Below are positions 8,989 to 14,831 of a DNA stretch of 64,000 bases, piece by piece (position 1 is the stretch's first letter; the number at the start of each line of letters is the position of its first letter). The notes under the pieces are model-generated. The model had not been told where the DNA came from, searched no databases, and saw only the letters and a list, made by a program, of their open reading frames with translations. Source of the stretch: Chryseobacterium indologenes (GTDB lineage: Bacteria > Bacteroidota > Bacteroidia > Flavobacteriales > Weeksellaceae); contig NZ_CP074372.1 in NCBI RefSeq assembly GCF_018362995.1, positions 4,216,001 to 4,280,000 on the forward strand, given 5' to 3'. The position numbers and the translations under genes are program-made.

Positions 8989-10672
8989 AATAAAACCTTT
9001 CCCGAAAAATAACTATCCCAAAAAAGGTCTCTTAATCAGAGGTTCTTCACCTGTGGTATGGCTTCAGGAAATGGAAACGCTTGGCATTAATTTAAGCCAG
9101 GTAAAATCTTATGCAATTCCTGCCAACAGTCCGAATGTGCTGTATGGTTGTTTCCTTGTTTTTAATGATTATGCTCCGCAGGAAATAGGTAGAAATGCTT
9201 ACTTTCAATGTGTTGATAACAGACTTTTCATTCCTGAAAACACTACTTTTTATCCTAAAATAAATCCGGAAGACTGGGCACGGCTTGATTCCCGTTTTCT
9301 GATTATGCATCCTGAATTCGGATTCGTAAAACTCTCTGAAGAAATCGACTGGATTTCATTAATTCAGCTGCCCGGTATTATAGACGAAAACATCAGAAAG
9401 CCATTGAACGGCGTTTCAATTCCTCAGAAAATTGAAAGCTATACCGTTGAAATAGATGATGAAAAAGTAATGGAAGAATTACAGCCAAAGCAAACCGAAG
9501 AAGAATGGATGAATCACCTTCCGTTTGATCTTAAAAAAGTAATGGCCGGAAATAAAAAGGAAATAGAAAAGTACTTACAGTATATTGAAAAATACCCTGA
9601 AAGAGCAGTGGAACTGGGCGTTTCGCTTGATGTAATGGGAACTTCCAGAGGTGACGGCTTTGGCAAATTTACCTGGCTGGAAGGATTATTTGGTGGAAGC
9701 TCCGGAGGGAAAACTGAAAGTGCAGGAACAAAAAACTTTCGCAGAATATTCTGGGCGGTAATTATTGTGGCTATAGTCTTAAAGATAGCATTACCTTCAG
9801 ATAAAAATAATACTGAACAGGAAGAAAATGCAGTTTCTGGAAAAATGGCAAATAATACTGTAAAAGAACCTTCTGATATGATTGCTTTCCAGTCCGGGAC
9901 CTCAGAAATTGATCTGAAGATCGACTCTATATATCATCAGGAGAGAAAAGAACTGTCCAAAGAACTTATTCATGCCGGGATCATAGAATCCAAAACAAAA
10001 GAAGACAAAGAAAATTATAAAAAAGCAGGTGGAAGAGAGGTGAGTGAAATAGGAAGAGATATCGGAAAGCTTGTGAATAAAGAAAAGCAAAGCCGGGATT
10101 CTCTTAAAACCATTTATACCCAAAAGATCACAAAGCACCTTGAACAAAAATCTGAAAAGCTGGAACGCAAAATTTCAGATTCCCTGAAGCAGTATACCAA
10201 TGGAAAACCCGTAAATGGAGAAGTCGTAAAATTCCTGCTGAAAAAGAAAAAAGCTTTGATAGCTGATTCTTTGGGTAAACTTTACGGAACATTGGATATT
10301 GTAGACCCTTCTTCTGCTTCCATTGATAAATCCAAAGTGAAAGCAGTGGGGACGGAAGGAACTGCATTGGAGAAAAAAGCCCCTGTTTCAGATATTATGT
10401 ATATGGTTATCCTGATGATTGCTGGTGTAGGGCTGTATTTGTTCTTATTTAAAAATAAATCATTAAACCTTGGCGGCGATAATGTACCTGCATGGGTGAA
10501 ATTTATTTTAATATCAATCCTTGTGGCGATGCTGGTGTATTTATTTTATCCGTTGGTAAAAATGTTTGGCTACAACTGGTTTGTATGGGTTCTGGTGATT
10601 TGTGTGATGCTGCTCCTTTATCGCCTGTTCAGAGAAGATAAAACCATTTTAAAATCCGATGATGATGAATAA
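8978..10672 (+). CDS. bpX-type membrane protein of the MoxR system
   Basis: This 564-aa protein has a soluble N-terminal domain (residues 1-240) starting MELRIKPFPKNNYPKKGLLI and a glycine-rich linker. One membrane helix follows near 257-273 (IFWAVIIVAIVLKIAL), then a long charged coiled-coil-like region (about 290-450) and three more membrane helices between about 470 and 552. This anchors the MoxR/vWA machine to the inner membrane. No catalytic residues are recognised. Its start overlaps the stop of the vWA gene by 11 bases and its end overlaps the next gene by 14. Confidence 0.65.
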   Translation: MELRIKPFPKNNYPKKGLLIRGSSPVVWLQEMETLGINLSQVKSYAIPANSPNVLYGCFLVFNDYAPQEIGRNAYFQCVDNRLFIPENTTFYPKINPEDWARLDSRFLIMHPEFGFVKLSEEIDWISLIQLPGIIDENIRKPLNGVSIPQKIESYTVEIDDEKVMEELQPKQTEEEWMNHLPFDLKKVMAGNKKEIEKYLQYIEKYPERAVELGVSLDVMGTSRGDGFGKFTWLEGLFGGSSGGKTESAGTKNFRRIFWAVIIVAIVLKIALPSDKNNTEQEENAVSGKMANNTVKEPSDMIAFQSGTSEIDLKIDSIYHQERKELSKELIHAGIIESKTKEDKENYKKAGGREVSEIGRDIGKLVNKEKQSRDSLKTIYTQKITKHLEQKSEKLERKISDSLKQYTNGKPVNGEVVKFLLKKKKALIADSLGKLYGTLDIVDPSSASIDKSKVKAVGTEGTALEKKAPVSDIMYMVILMIAGVGLYLFLFKNKSLNLGGDNVPAWVKFILISILVAMLVYLFYPLVKMFGYNWFVWVLVICVMLLLYRLFREDKTILKSDDDE

Positions 10673-11687
10673 ACAGAAATTTATAGACAAATTTATGGCG
10701 GCATTCGTACTGCTTGCCCTATTTAAGGTCATCGGAATCGTTGCCCAATTATTCCATGAAAGCTTCTGGAGCGTGGCCGGAACATTAGGCATCTTCTTAA
10801 TTGTAGCCTTTATTATCCTTCTTGTGATCACTTCCTTAAAAGATAAAGAACAGAACAACAGAAATTCAGCAGGAAGAAAAGGCAGTGGAAGTAGCAGTTT
10901 CTATCTGGAAAATTCACTTTTTGACAGGATCCGGAGCAAATACGAAGAACTCGCAGAAAAATATATTGCTGAAAACGATTATAAAAAAGCAGCAAGAGTC
11001 TATATGAATTTGCTGCAGGACAACTACAGAGGGGCAAAAACACTTGAAAATGGCGGGTTCTACAATGAAGCAGCCGTAGTATACCTTAAGAAACTGAATA
11101 ATAAAACTGATGCAGCACTTTGCTATGAAAAGGCAAAGCAATACAAAAAGGCAATCGATCTTTATAAAGAAATGGAGCAGAAAGAAAAAGTAGGTGATCT
11201 CTATAAAGAAATCAATGATCTTAAAAATGCCCACCATTACTATCAAATAGTTGCAGACGACTATACAATCAATAATCAGATGGTGAAAGCTTCCCTAGTA
11301 TACCGTAAAAAAATGGAAAAAGCTGAAGAGGCACAAAAAGTACTGCTGAAAGGATGGGAAGAAGACAGAGATGCTTTCAATTGTTTGAATAACTACTTTG
11401 CCAATATTTTTGATGTTAAAAAACTGGAATCTGAAATACAGCATTTGTATCAGAAAACTCCGGCTCACAAAAAGATCACTTATCTGGAGGCTCTGAAATA
11501 TGAATTTAAAAAAGATCCGAAATTACATGCCGTCACAAGAAATATAGCCTACGAAATCATTGCTGAAAAAGTAGCCACCCGTTCAGAAATTGTGAATGAG
11601 CTAAAATATTTTAATCCCAATGATGAAGTGATTCTTAAAGACATTTCAAGATTTAAAACCGGAAGAAATAAAATGTTTAGGAATTAA
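10659..11687 (+). CDS. TPR membrane protein ending the bpX operon
   Basis: The 342-aa product has two N-terminal membrane helices (about residues 13-30 and 38-58) and a cytosolic domain with TPR-like repeats (KYIAENDYKKAARVYMNLL, ALCYEKAKQYKKAIDLYKE, LYKEINDLKNAHHYYQ). Such proteins scaffold protein assemblies. Three consecutive ATG codons begin at 10659; the first is used here, though any could start. It is the last of seven coupled genes; repeat DNA follows. Confidence 0.7.
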   Translation: MMMNKQKFIDKFMAAFVLLALFKVIGIVAQLFHESFWSVAGTLGIFLIVAFIILLVITSLKDKEQNNRNSAGRKGSGSSSFYLENSLFDRIRSKYEELAEKYIAENDYKKAARVYMNLLQDNYRGAKTLENGGFYNEAAVVYLKKLNNKTDAALCYEKAKQYKKAIDLYKEMEQKEKVGDLYKEINDLKNAHHYYQIVADDYTINNQMVKASLVYRKKMEKAEEAQKVLLKGWEEDRDAFNCLNNYFANIFDVKKLESEIQHLYQKTPAHKKITYLEALKYEFKKDPKLHAVTRNIAYEIIAEKVATRSEIVNELKYFNPNDEVILKDISRFKTGRNKMFRN

Positions 11688-11739
11688 ATATTTAAAAATT
11701 GAAGAATTTAAAAATTAAAAGAAAAATTTTGCTTCATTA

Positions 11740-11880
11740 AATCAATGTAATTATTTGCATTATTCAGACCAATATTATTAACGGTATTAAATTTTATCGG
11801 AGATAAAATCCTCGCGCCTTAAAGCATATTTTTTTAATATTATTTTGCGCCTTGCGTATCTAAAACCTTCCAGAGATCGT
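11740..11880. repeat. dispersed repeat downstream of the bpX operon
   Basis: The segment contains ATTATTAACGGTATTAAATT, TATCGGAGATAAAATCC, then CGCGCCTTAAAGCAT and TTTTGCGCCTTGCGT. Near-copies occur at 3.3 kb (inverted) and 43.25 kb. It looks like a multi-copy non-coding repeat. Confidence 0.55.
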
Positions 11881-11910
11881 GACAATTATAAAATAATAAC
11901 AAAAAAGATT

Positions 11911-11918
11911 TATCTTTG
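11911..11918 (+). promoter_or_regulatory. -7 box of leader ORF 1
   Basis: TATCTTTG matches TAnnTTTG and lies 12 bases before the ATG at 11931. Confidence 0.6.
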
Positions 11919-11930
11919 CCCCAGAAAATT

Positions 11931-12059
11931 ATGACAATACAAAGAGCACATATCAATGCAGAACTATTCGGAAGTCCTTCTAATAAAGGATTATTTGGAT
12001 ATGATGAGATGATATGGAATGAGGCGAAATGTGCTGACTTTGGAAATTATTTACTGTAA
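11931..12059 (+). CDS. leader peptide 1, 42 aa, 19 of 20 amino acids
   Basis: This tiny ORF has a strong -7 box just upstream and an intrinsic terminator 33 bases downstream. The peptide starts MTIQRAHINAELFG and ends CADFGNYLL. It contains every amino acid except valine, within 42 residues. Codons 31-32 (GAGGCG, 12021-12026) are complementary to CGCCTC in the 5' arm of the terminator, so a ribosome halted upstream would leave that segment free to act as antiterminator. I read it as an attenuation leader that samples most tRNAs, not as a functional protein. The ORF and pairings are visible; the role is inferred. Confidence 0.6.
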   Translation: MTIQRAHINAELFGSPSNKGLFGYDEMIWNEAKCADFGNYLL

Positions 12060-12091
12060 TCTTGTAAAAAATTAATCAAAATACAACAGAA

Positions 12092-12118
12092 ACGCCTCGG
12101 AAAACCGAGGCGTTTTTT
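12092..12118 (+). terminator. intrinsic terminator/attenuator 1
   Basis: A perfect 9-bp stem (ACGCCTCGG 12092-12100 with CCGAGGCGT 12105-12113), an AAAA loop and a T run. The 5' arm can alternatively pair with GAGGCG inside leader ORF 1. Confidence 0.85.
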
Positions 12119-12368
12119 GTTTTTTAGGTCAGAAATTATTTAGAATGAAAAAAAATAACCATAAACATGAAAATTTTTTAATTAACAATGAAACTTTAAT
12201 ACGATAAAATAGAGTGATAAGCAACCCGGTGAGAGACAGTCATTTAGGTAATTAAGATATCTGCAAAATATTGCGGACAGAAATTCTCTATTCTAAAAAC
12301 AAAACGTAATTAATTGATTATCAATAATTTGATTTGAAAATTTATTTGCGGATTCCAAAAATTCATAT
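12119..12368 (+). other. gap between the two attenuators
   Basis: This 250-base AT-rich stretch has no convincing gene. It holds a 20-codon ORF (12145-12207) with no support and a possible degenerate copy of the TGCGTA-type motif (CTGCAAAATATTGCGGA, about 12260-12276) without a matching -7 box. Confidence 0.4.
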
Positions 12369-12376
12369 TTACTTTG
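12369..12376 (+). promoter_or_regulatory. -7 box before leader ORF 2
   Basis: TTACTTTG, the same variant as in front of the Ro60-type gene. An upstream TTTG near 12345 gives the usual spacing of about 20 bases. The ATG of leader ORF 2 lies 70 bases downstream. Confidence 0.5.
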
Positions 12377-12446
12377 CAACCGAAAATTGAAAGCAACAGG
12401 TTTTCAGGATTCAATTAAAAATAATTTAGAAACAAACAAAAATAAA

Positions 12447-12572
12447 ATGAAACAGTTACACAACATATTCAATCAATATTCAAGACTATTCGGACATGAG
12501 CCGGCAGGAGTTCTGTGTATTCTTGATAGTGAAATTGTGGATGAAAGGTGCTTGTATACGTGGGTCAGCTAA
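12447..12572 (+). CDS. leader peptide 2, 41 aa, all 20 amino acids
   Basis: The peptide starts MKQLHNIFNQYSRLFG and ends DERCLYTWVS. It contains all 20 amino acids in 41 residues and uses 35 different codons, including five different leucine codons, which is odd for an AT-rich genome with strong codon bias. It lies between a promoter and an intrinsic terminator directly before the tRNA-like array. AGGTGCTT at 12546-12553 (codons 34-36) can pair with AAGCGCCT, the start of the terminator stem. This supports a transcription-attenuation leader sensing general tRNA charging or integrity. An ATG at 12447 is preferred over an in-frame upstream TTG. Confidence 0.65.
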   Translation: MKQLHNIFNQYSRLFGHEPAGVLCILDSEIVDERCLYTWVS

Positions 12573-12596
12573 TGATCTCTTACGTTTAAAAATATG

Positions 12597-12626
12597 AAGC
12601 GCCTCCCGAAAAGAGGCGCTTTTTTT
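12597..12626 (+). terminator. intrinsic terminator/attenuator 2 before the tRNA array
   Basis: AGCGCCTC (12598-12605) pairs with GAGGCGCT (12613-12620), followed by a T run. The first tRNA-like gene starts 3 bases later, so readthrough is needed for the array to be transcribed from the leader promoter. Confidence 0.85.
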
Positions 12627-12628
12627 AT

Positions 12629-12702
12629 GGTTTCTTTAGCTTATTTGGTAAAGCGCCGGTCTGTGGAACCGGAGAACAGGGTTCGATTCCCGGAGATACC
12701 CC
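12629..12702 (+). tRNA. tRNA-like, His (GTG)
   Basis: The anticodon arm is CCGGT-CTGTGGA-ACCGG. The D-arm is GCTT/AAGC, with a TTCGATT T-loop. An extra 5' G can pair with the discriminator C, a tRNA-His hallmark. The acceptor and T stems each carry a mismatch, so it is divergent. It is the first member of the array, immediately after attenuator 2. Confidence 0.75.
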
Positions 12703-12710
12703 AAATATAA

Positions 12711-12784
12711 AATCTCATAGCTCAAGTGGTTAGAGCACCGGTCTTTTAAACCGGGGGTTGAAAGTTCAAATCTTTCTGGGGTTA
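12711..12784 (+). tRNA. tRNA-like, Lys (TTT)
   Basis: Acceptor AATCTCA/TGGGGTT (three wobble pairs), D-arm GCTC/GAGC, anticodon arm CCGGT-CTTTTAA-ACCGG, T-arm GAAAG-TTCAAAT-CTTTC. CCA is not encoded. Confidence 0.8.
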
Positions 12785-12791
12785 CAAAAAC

Positions 12792-12865
12792 GGTTCCGTA
12801 GCTCAATTGGATAGAGCATGGGTTTTCTAAACCCAGGGCTAGAGGTTCGAATCCTCTCGGAATCA
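12792..12865 (+). tRNA. tRNA-like, Arg (TCT)
   Basis: Acceptor GGTTCCG/CGGAATC, D-arm GCTC/GAGC, anticodon arm TGGGT-TTTCTAA-ACCCA, T-arm AGAGG-TTCGAAT-CCTCT. This is a well-formed cloverleaf. Confidence 0.85.
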
Positions 12866-12871
12866 CAAAAA

Positions 12872-12930
12872 GGTTCATGGAAAATTTCCCATCCGGCTGT
12901 CTCCCGGAAAAGAAACAGAAGTGAACCCCA
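12872..12930 (+). ncRNA. armless tRNA-shaped RNA ending in CCA
   Basis: GGTTCA (12872-12877) pairs with TGAACC (12922-12927), followed by CCA. Inside are a GGAAA/TTTCC hairpin in the D-arm position and a CCGG-CTGTCTC-CCGG hairpin in the anticodon position, but there is no T-arm. It lies between the Arg and Pro tRNA-like genes. It may be a decayed tRNA or a deliberate mimic. I do not recognise it as a known RNA. Confidence 0.45.
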
Positions 12931-12933
12931 AAG

Positions 12934-13005
12934 CTGGAAAGATAACGGTGGTTGTTTACCCGTCTTGGACGCGGGAGGTCGCAAGTTCGAATCTTGCTTT
13001 CCAGA
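12934..13005 (+). tRNA. tRNA-like, Pro (TGG)
   Basis: The acceptor CTGGAAA/TTTCCAG is perfect, the anticodon arm is CCCGT-CTTGGAC-GCGGG and the T-arm GCAAG-TTCGAAT-CTTGC. The D-arm is unusually weak (AAC/GTT, 3 bp). Confidence 0.75.
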
Positions 13006-13011
13006 CAATTT

Positions 13012-13083
13012 GTTCCATTAGCATAGTGGTAAGTGCATTCGGCTTTCTACCGAACGACAAGGGTTCGATCCCCTTATGGAATA
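13012..13083 (+). tRNA. tRNA-like, Glu (TTC)
   Basis: Acceptor GTTCCAT/ATGGAAT, anticodon arm TTCGG-CTTTCTA-CCGAA, T-arm AAGGG-TTCGATC-CCCTT. This is the first of two Glu genes in the array. Confidence 0.8.
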
Positions 13084-13088
13084 CAAAT

Positions 13089-13162
13089 GATTTCGTAGCT
13101 CAAGTGGTTAGAGTATCGGTCTGATACACCGAAGGTTGAAGGTTCGAGTCCTTCCGGAATTA
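13089..13162 (+). tRNA. tRNA-like, Ile (GAT)
   Basis: Acceptor GATTTCG/CGGAATT with wobble pairs, D-arm GCTC/GAGT, anticodon arm TCGGT-CTGATAC-ACCGA, T-arm GAAGG-TTCGAGT-CCTTC. Confidence 0.8.
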
Positions 13163-13187
13163 CAGTAACTAATTGTTAATTGTTTCA

Positions 13188-13267
13188 GGAGAAAAAAGTA
13201 AAAGTTTGTCGAGAGCAGAAGATCTTTACGCCAAACACGAAAATACAGACAGGCTTTTCTTCTCTCC
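13188..13267 (+). ncRNA. hairpin RNA family, copy a
   Basis: An outer stem GGAGA/TCTCC leads to AAAGTTTGTC paired with GACAGGCTTT. The loop begins GAGAGCAGAAGATCTTTA, the element conserved in five copies across the array. No known RNA family recognised. Confidence 0.6.
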
Positions 13268-13310
13268 GGATTAATTAAAAGTTAAGAATATCATTTATAA
13301 ATTTTTAGGT

Positions 13311-13375
13311 AAAAATAAAGTTTGTCAAGCGCAGAAGTTCTTATATCAAACAAATCTTAGACAGACTTTATTTTT
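13311..13375 (+). ncRNA. hairpin RNA family, copy b
   Basis: AAAAATAAAGTTTGTC (13311-13326) pairs over 16 bp with GACAGACTTTATTTTT (13360-13375). The loop starts AAGCGCAGAAGTTCTTAT. The T run at the 3' side could end transcription. Confidence 0.65.
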
Positions 13376-13382
13376 TTAATCT

Positions 13383-13464
13383 GATGGTTCGCCGAAGTGG
13401 AAGAGTCGGGGCGGTCTGCAAAACCGTTGTGTAAACTGAGTGGGTTTGAATCCCATAGCCATCT
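13383..13464 (+). tRNA. tRNA-like, Cys (GCA), enlarged
   Basis: Acceptor GATGGTT/AGCCATC, anticodon arm GCGGT-CTGCAAA-ACCGT, T-arm GTGGG-TTTGAAT-CCCAT. At about 82 bases it is long for Cys. It has a class-II-like D region (CGCCGAAGTGGAAGAGTCGG) and a longer variable region, much like the Tyr gene that follows. Confidence 0.7.
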
Positions 13465-13546
13465 CAATGTAAAACTATAGGAGAGATATAAGAATCTTTT
13501 ATCAATGATCCTTTATCATCTATAGCAAAGAATATCCTTTATTAAT

Positions 13547-13615
13547 AAAAGAAAAAGGCTGTCGAGCGCAGAAGATCTTTAATCAAACATTCAATAAAGA
13601 CAGACCTTTTCTTTT
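13547..13615 (+). ncRNA. hairpin RNA family, copy c
   Basis: AAAAGAAAAAGGCTGTC pairs with GACAGACCTTTTCTTTT with one bulge on each side. The loop opens GAGCGCAGAAGATCTTTAAT, the family signature. Confidence 0.65.
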
Positions 13616-13637
13616 TTAAGGAAAAAATAAAAAATCC

Positions 13638-13721
13638 GGAAGTACGCCGAAGTTGGAGAGTCGGGGCAGACTGTAAATCTGTTGCTTCATAGCTGAGTAG
13701 GTTCGAATCCTACTACTTCCA
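13638..13721 (+). tRNA. tRNA-like, Tyr (GTA)
   Basis: Acceptor GGAAGTA/TACTTCC is perfect. The anticodon arm is CAGAC-TGTAAA-TCTG with GTA, there is a long variable arm as expected for bacterial Tyr, and the T-arm is TAGG-TTCGAAT-CCTA. Confidence 0.8.
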
Positions 13722-13726
13722 CCCAA

Positions 13727-13797
13727 CCACTGATAATGTAATGGCAGCATGCAGGAAATGTACTCTTGTTGTTCAGGTTCGATTCCTGGTTAGTGGG
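13727..13797 (+). tRNA. tRNA-like, Thr (TGT)
   Basis: Acceptor CCACTGA/TTAGTGG, anticodon arm CAGGA-AATGTAC-TCTTG, T-arm CAGG-TTCGATT-CCTG. It starts 5 bases after the Tyr gene. Confidence 0.75.
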
Positions 13798-13802
13798 TTA
13801 AC

Positions 13803-13874
13803 GCTCTATTCGTCTAACGGTGAGGACGCCTGCCTTTCGAGCAGAAAACAAGGGTTCGATTCCCTTATAGAGTA
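13803..13874 (+). tRNA. tRNA-like, Glu (TTC), second copy
   Basis: Acceptor GCTCTAT/ATAGAGT, a typical Glu D-arm (TCGTCTAACGGTGAGGACG), anticodon arm CTGC-CTTTCGA-GCAG, T-arm AAGGG-TTCGATT-CCCTT. It differs clearly from the other Glu copy. Confidence 0.8.
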
Positions 13875-13880
13875 CTGGAT

Positions 13881-13963
13881 GTGAATAGCTGGTCAATAAT
13901 GAATTGATATAATACCATGAAAGTTCAGATTTTTTTTAAAAAAATTGGCCAGTTACCATTCAC
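13881..13963 (+). repeat. long hairpin in the tRNA array
   Basis: GTGAAT/ATTCAC (13881/13958) and CTGGTCAA/TTGGCCAG (13889/13945) form nested stems around an AT-rich loop. It resembles the GTGAAT-type dispersed hairpins also seen at 14.73 kb, so it may be a repeat and not a functional RNA. Confidence 0.45.
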
Positions 13964-13979
13964 ACAAAAAATGAAGAAA

Positions 13980-14046
13980 AGAGAAAAAGGACTGTCAAGA
14001 GCAGAAGATCTTTAGTCAATAAAAATAGACAGCCTTTTACTTTTTT
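13980..14046 (+). ncRNA. hairpin RNA family, copy d
   Basis: AAAAAGG-A-CTGTC pairs with GACAG-CCTTTT. The loop opens AAGAGCAGAAGATCTTTAGT. A T run follows the stem. Confidence 0.65.
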
Positions 14047-14067
14047 AAACGAAATACATTAGGAAAT

Positions 14068-14142
14068 GAGAAAGGTTTGTCAAGCGCAGAAGATCTTTAC
14101 AAATACTAGCAGGCATAATTTATAAACAGACAGAGCTTTCTC
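14068..14142 (+). ncRNA. hairpin RNA family, copy e
   Basis: GAGAAAGGTTTGTC (14068-14081) pairs with GACAGAGCTTTCTC (14129-14142) with one mismatch. The loop opens AAGCGCAGAAGATCTTTAC. Confidence 0.65.
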
Positions 14143-14159
14143 AAACCTAGCATGACATA

Positions 14160-14232
14160 GGTAATAAGCAATGAGCAATAAGTAATAACCATAGATTTTC
14201 ATATTACTCATTACCGATTACTCATTACTAAT
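14160..14232. repeat. AGCAATGAGTAAT-type palindromic repeat
   Basis: GTAATAAGCAATGAGCAAT is mirrored by ATTACCGATTACTCATTAC. Related copies lie at 14330-14396, 14482-14560, 54627-54687 and 59725-59765. It is a dispersed non-coding repeat. Confidence 0.6.
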
Positions 14233-14240
14233 AAAATAAC

Positions 14241-14314
14241 GCCTCTCTATTCCAATTGGCAGAGAAAACGGCTTTAAACCCCGTAAAGTCCCAGTTTGAA
14301 TCTGGGGAGAGGTA
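14241..14314 (+). tRNA. tRNA-like, Leu (TAA) or UAA-reading (TTA)
   Basis: Acceptor GCCTCTC/GAGAGGT (inner six pairs firm), T-arm CCCAG-TTTGAAT-CTGGG. The anticodon arm is ambiguous. ACGGC-TTTAAAC-CCCGT (one C-C mismatch) gives TAA (Leu), while a CTTTAAA loop would give TTA, reading the stop UAA. It lacks the long variable arm expected for Leu. Confidence 0.55.
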
Positions 14315-14401
14315 CAGAATATGATTAATAAGCAATGAGCAATAAGTAATGATATAGGGTGAAAATTACTAATTACCAATTACTCATTGCTTATAAAATC
14401 C

Positions 14402-14474
14402 GGAAGAGTGGTGTAGAAGGTCTGCACGTTAGTCTGAAAAACTAAAGGTACAGGTTCAATTCCTGTCTGTTCCA
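14402..14474 (+). tRNA. tRNA-like, Phe (GAA)
   Basis: Acceptor GGAAGAG/CTGTTCC with one mismatch, anticodon arm TTAGT-CTGAAAA-ACTAA, T-arm ACAGG-TTCAATT-CCTGT. Confidence 0.75.
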
Positions 14475-14570
14475 CAGAAACATGAATGATAAGTAATAAA
14501 CAATGAGTAATCATTGATACCTGATTAATTTCTGGCATTATCATTACCAATTACTCATTAATTTAAACCT

Positions 14571-14642
14571 TGATTCATAGTGTAATAGGCAGCACACAAG
14601 ATTTTGATTCTTGTAGTTTAGGTTCGAGTCCTAATGAATTAA
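14571..14642 (+). tRNA. tRNA-like, Gln (TTG)
   Basis: Acceptor TGATTCA/TGAATTA, D-arm GTGT/GCAC-like, anticodon arm CAAGA-TTTTGAT-TCTTG, T-arm TAGG-TTCGAGT-CCTA. Confidence 0.75.
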
Positions 14643-14650
14643 CAGTATTT

Positions 14651-14721
14651 ACTCTGATAGTGTAATGAGAGCATCTCAGTCTCCAAAACTGATGGTATCG
14701 GTTCGAGTCCGGTTCGGAGTG
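14651..14721 (+). tRNA. tRNA-like, Trp (CCA)
   Basis: Acceptor ACTCTGA/TCGGAGT, anticodon arm TCAGT-CTCCAAA-ACTGA, T-arm ATCGG-TTCGAGT-CCGGT. It is the last member of the array, 110 bases before the YkuK-like gene. Confidence 0.75.
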
Positions 14722-14831
14722 CAAAAGATGAATAGTCAATAGTGAATTTTGCTTCGGAAATAAATTTAAAAAAATTGATGATTCACAATTCACAAATTAA
14801 TTTAAAACAAAATTTAAAACATGTAGAAAAA

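Noticed and set aside
12145..12207. 20-codon ORF starting MKKNNHKHENFL between the two attenuators
   Set aside because: Low complexity, no promoter box at the right distance and no terminator relation; composition is what AT-rich DNA gives by chance.
12636..13124. Several 60-80 codon ORFs on both strands across the tRNA array
   Set aside because: They run through cloverleaf sequences; such ORFs are a normal by-product of GC-richer tRNA genes and have no protein features.
13188..13267. Hairpin family as additional Y RNAs because of GTCGAGAG
   Set aside because: The GTC is fully paired with GAC in the stem and there is no T-, acceptor- or D-arm, so the Ro60-type internal loop is absent.
12629..14721. 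CRISPR array
   Set aside because: Repeated elements are tRNA cloverleaves and hairpins of unequal length and spacing, without identical direct repeats or uniform spacers; no cas genes are present.
12872..14721. Prophage explanation for the tRNA cluster
   Set aside because: No integrase, capsid, tail, terminase or lysis genes are in the window.
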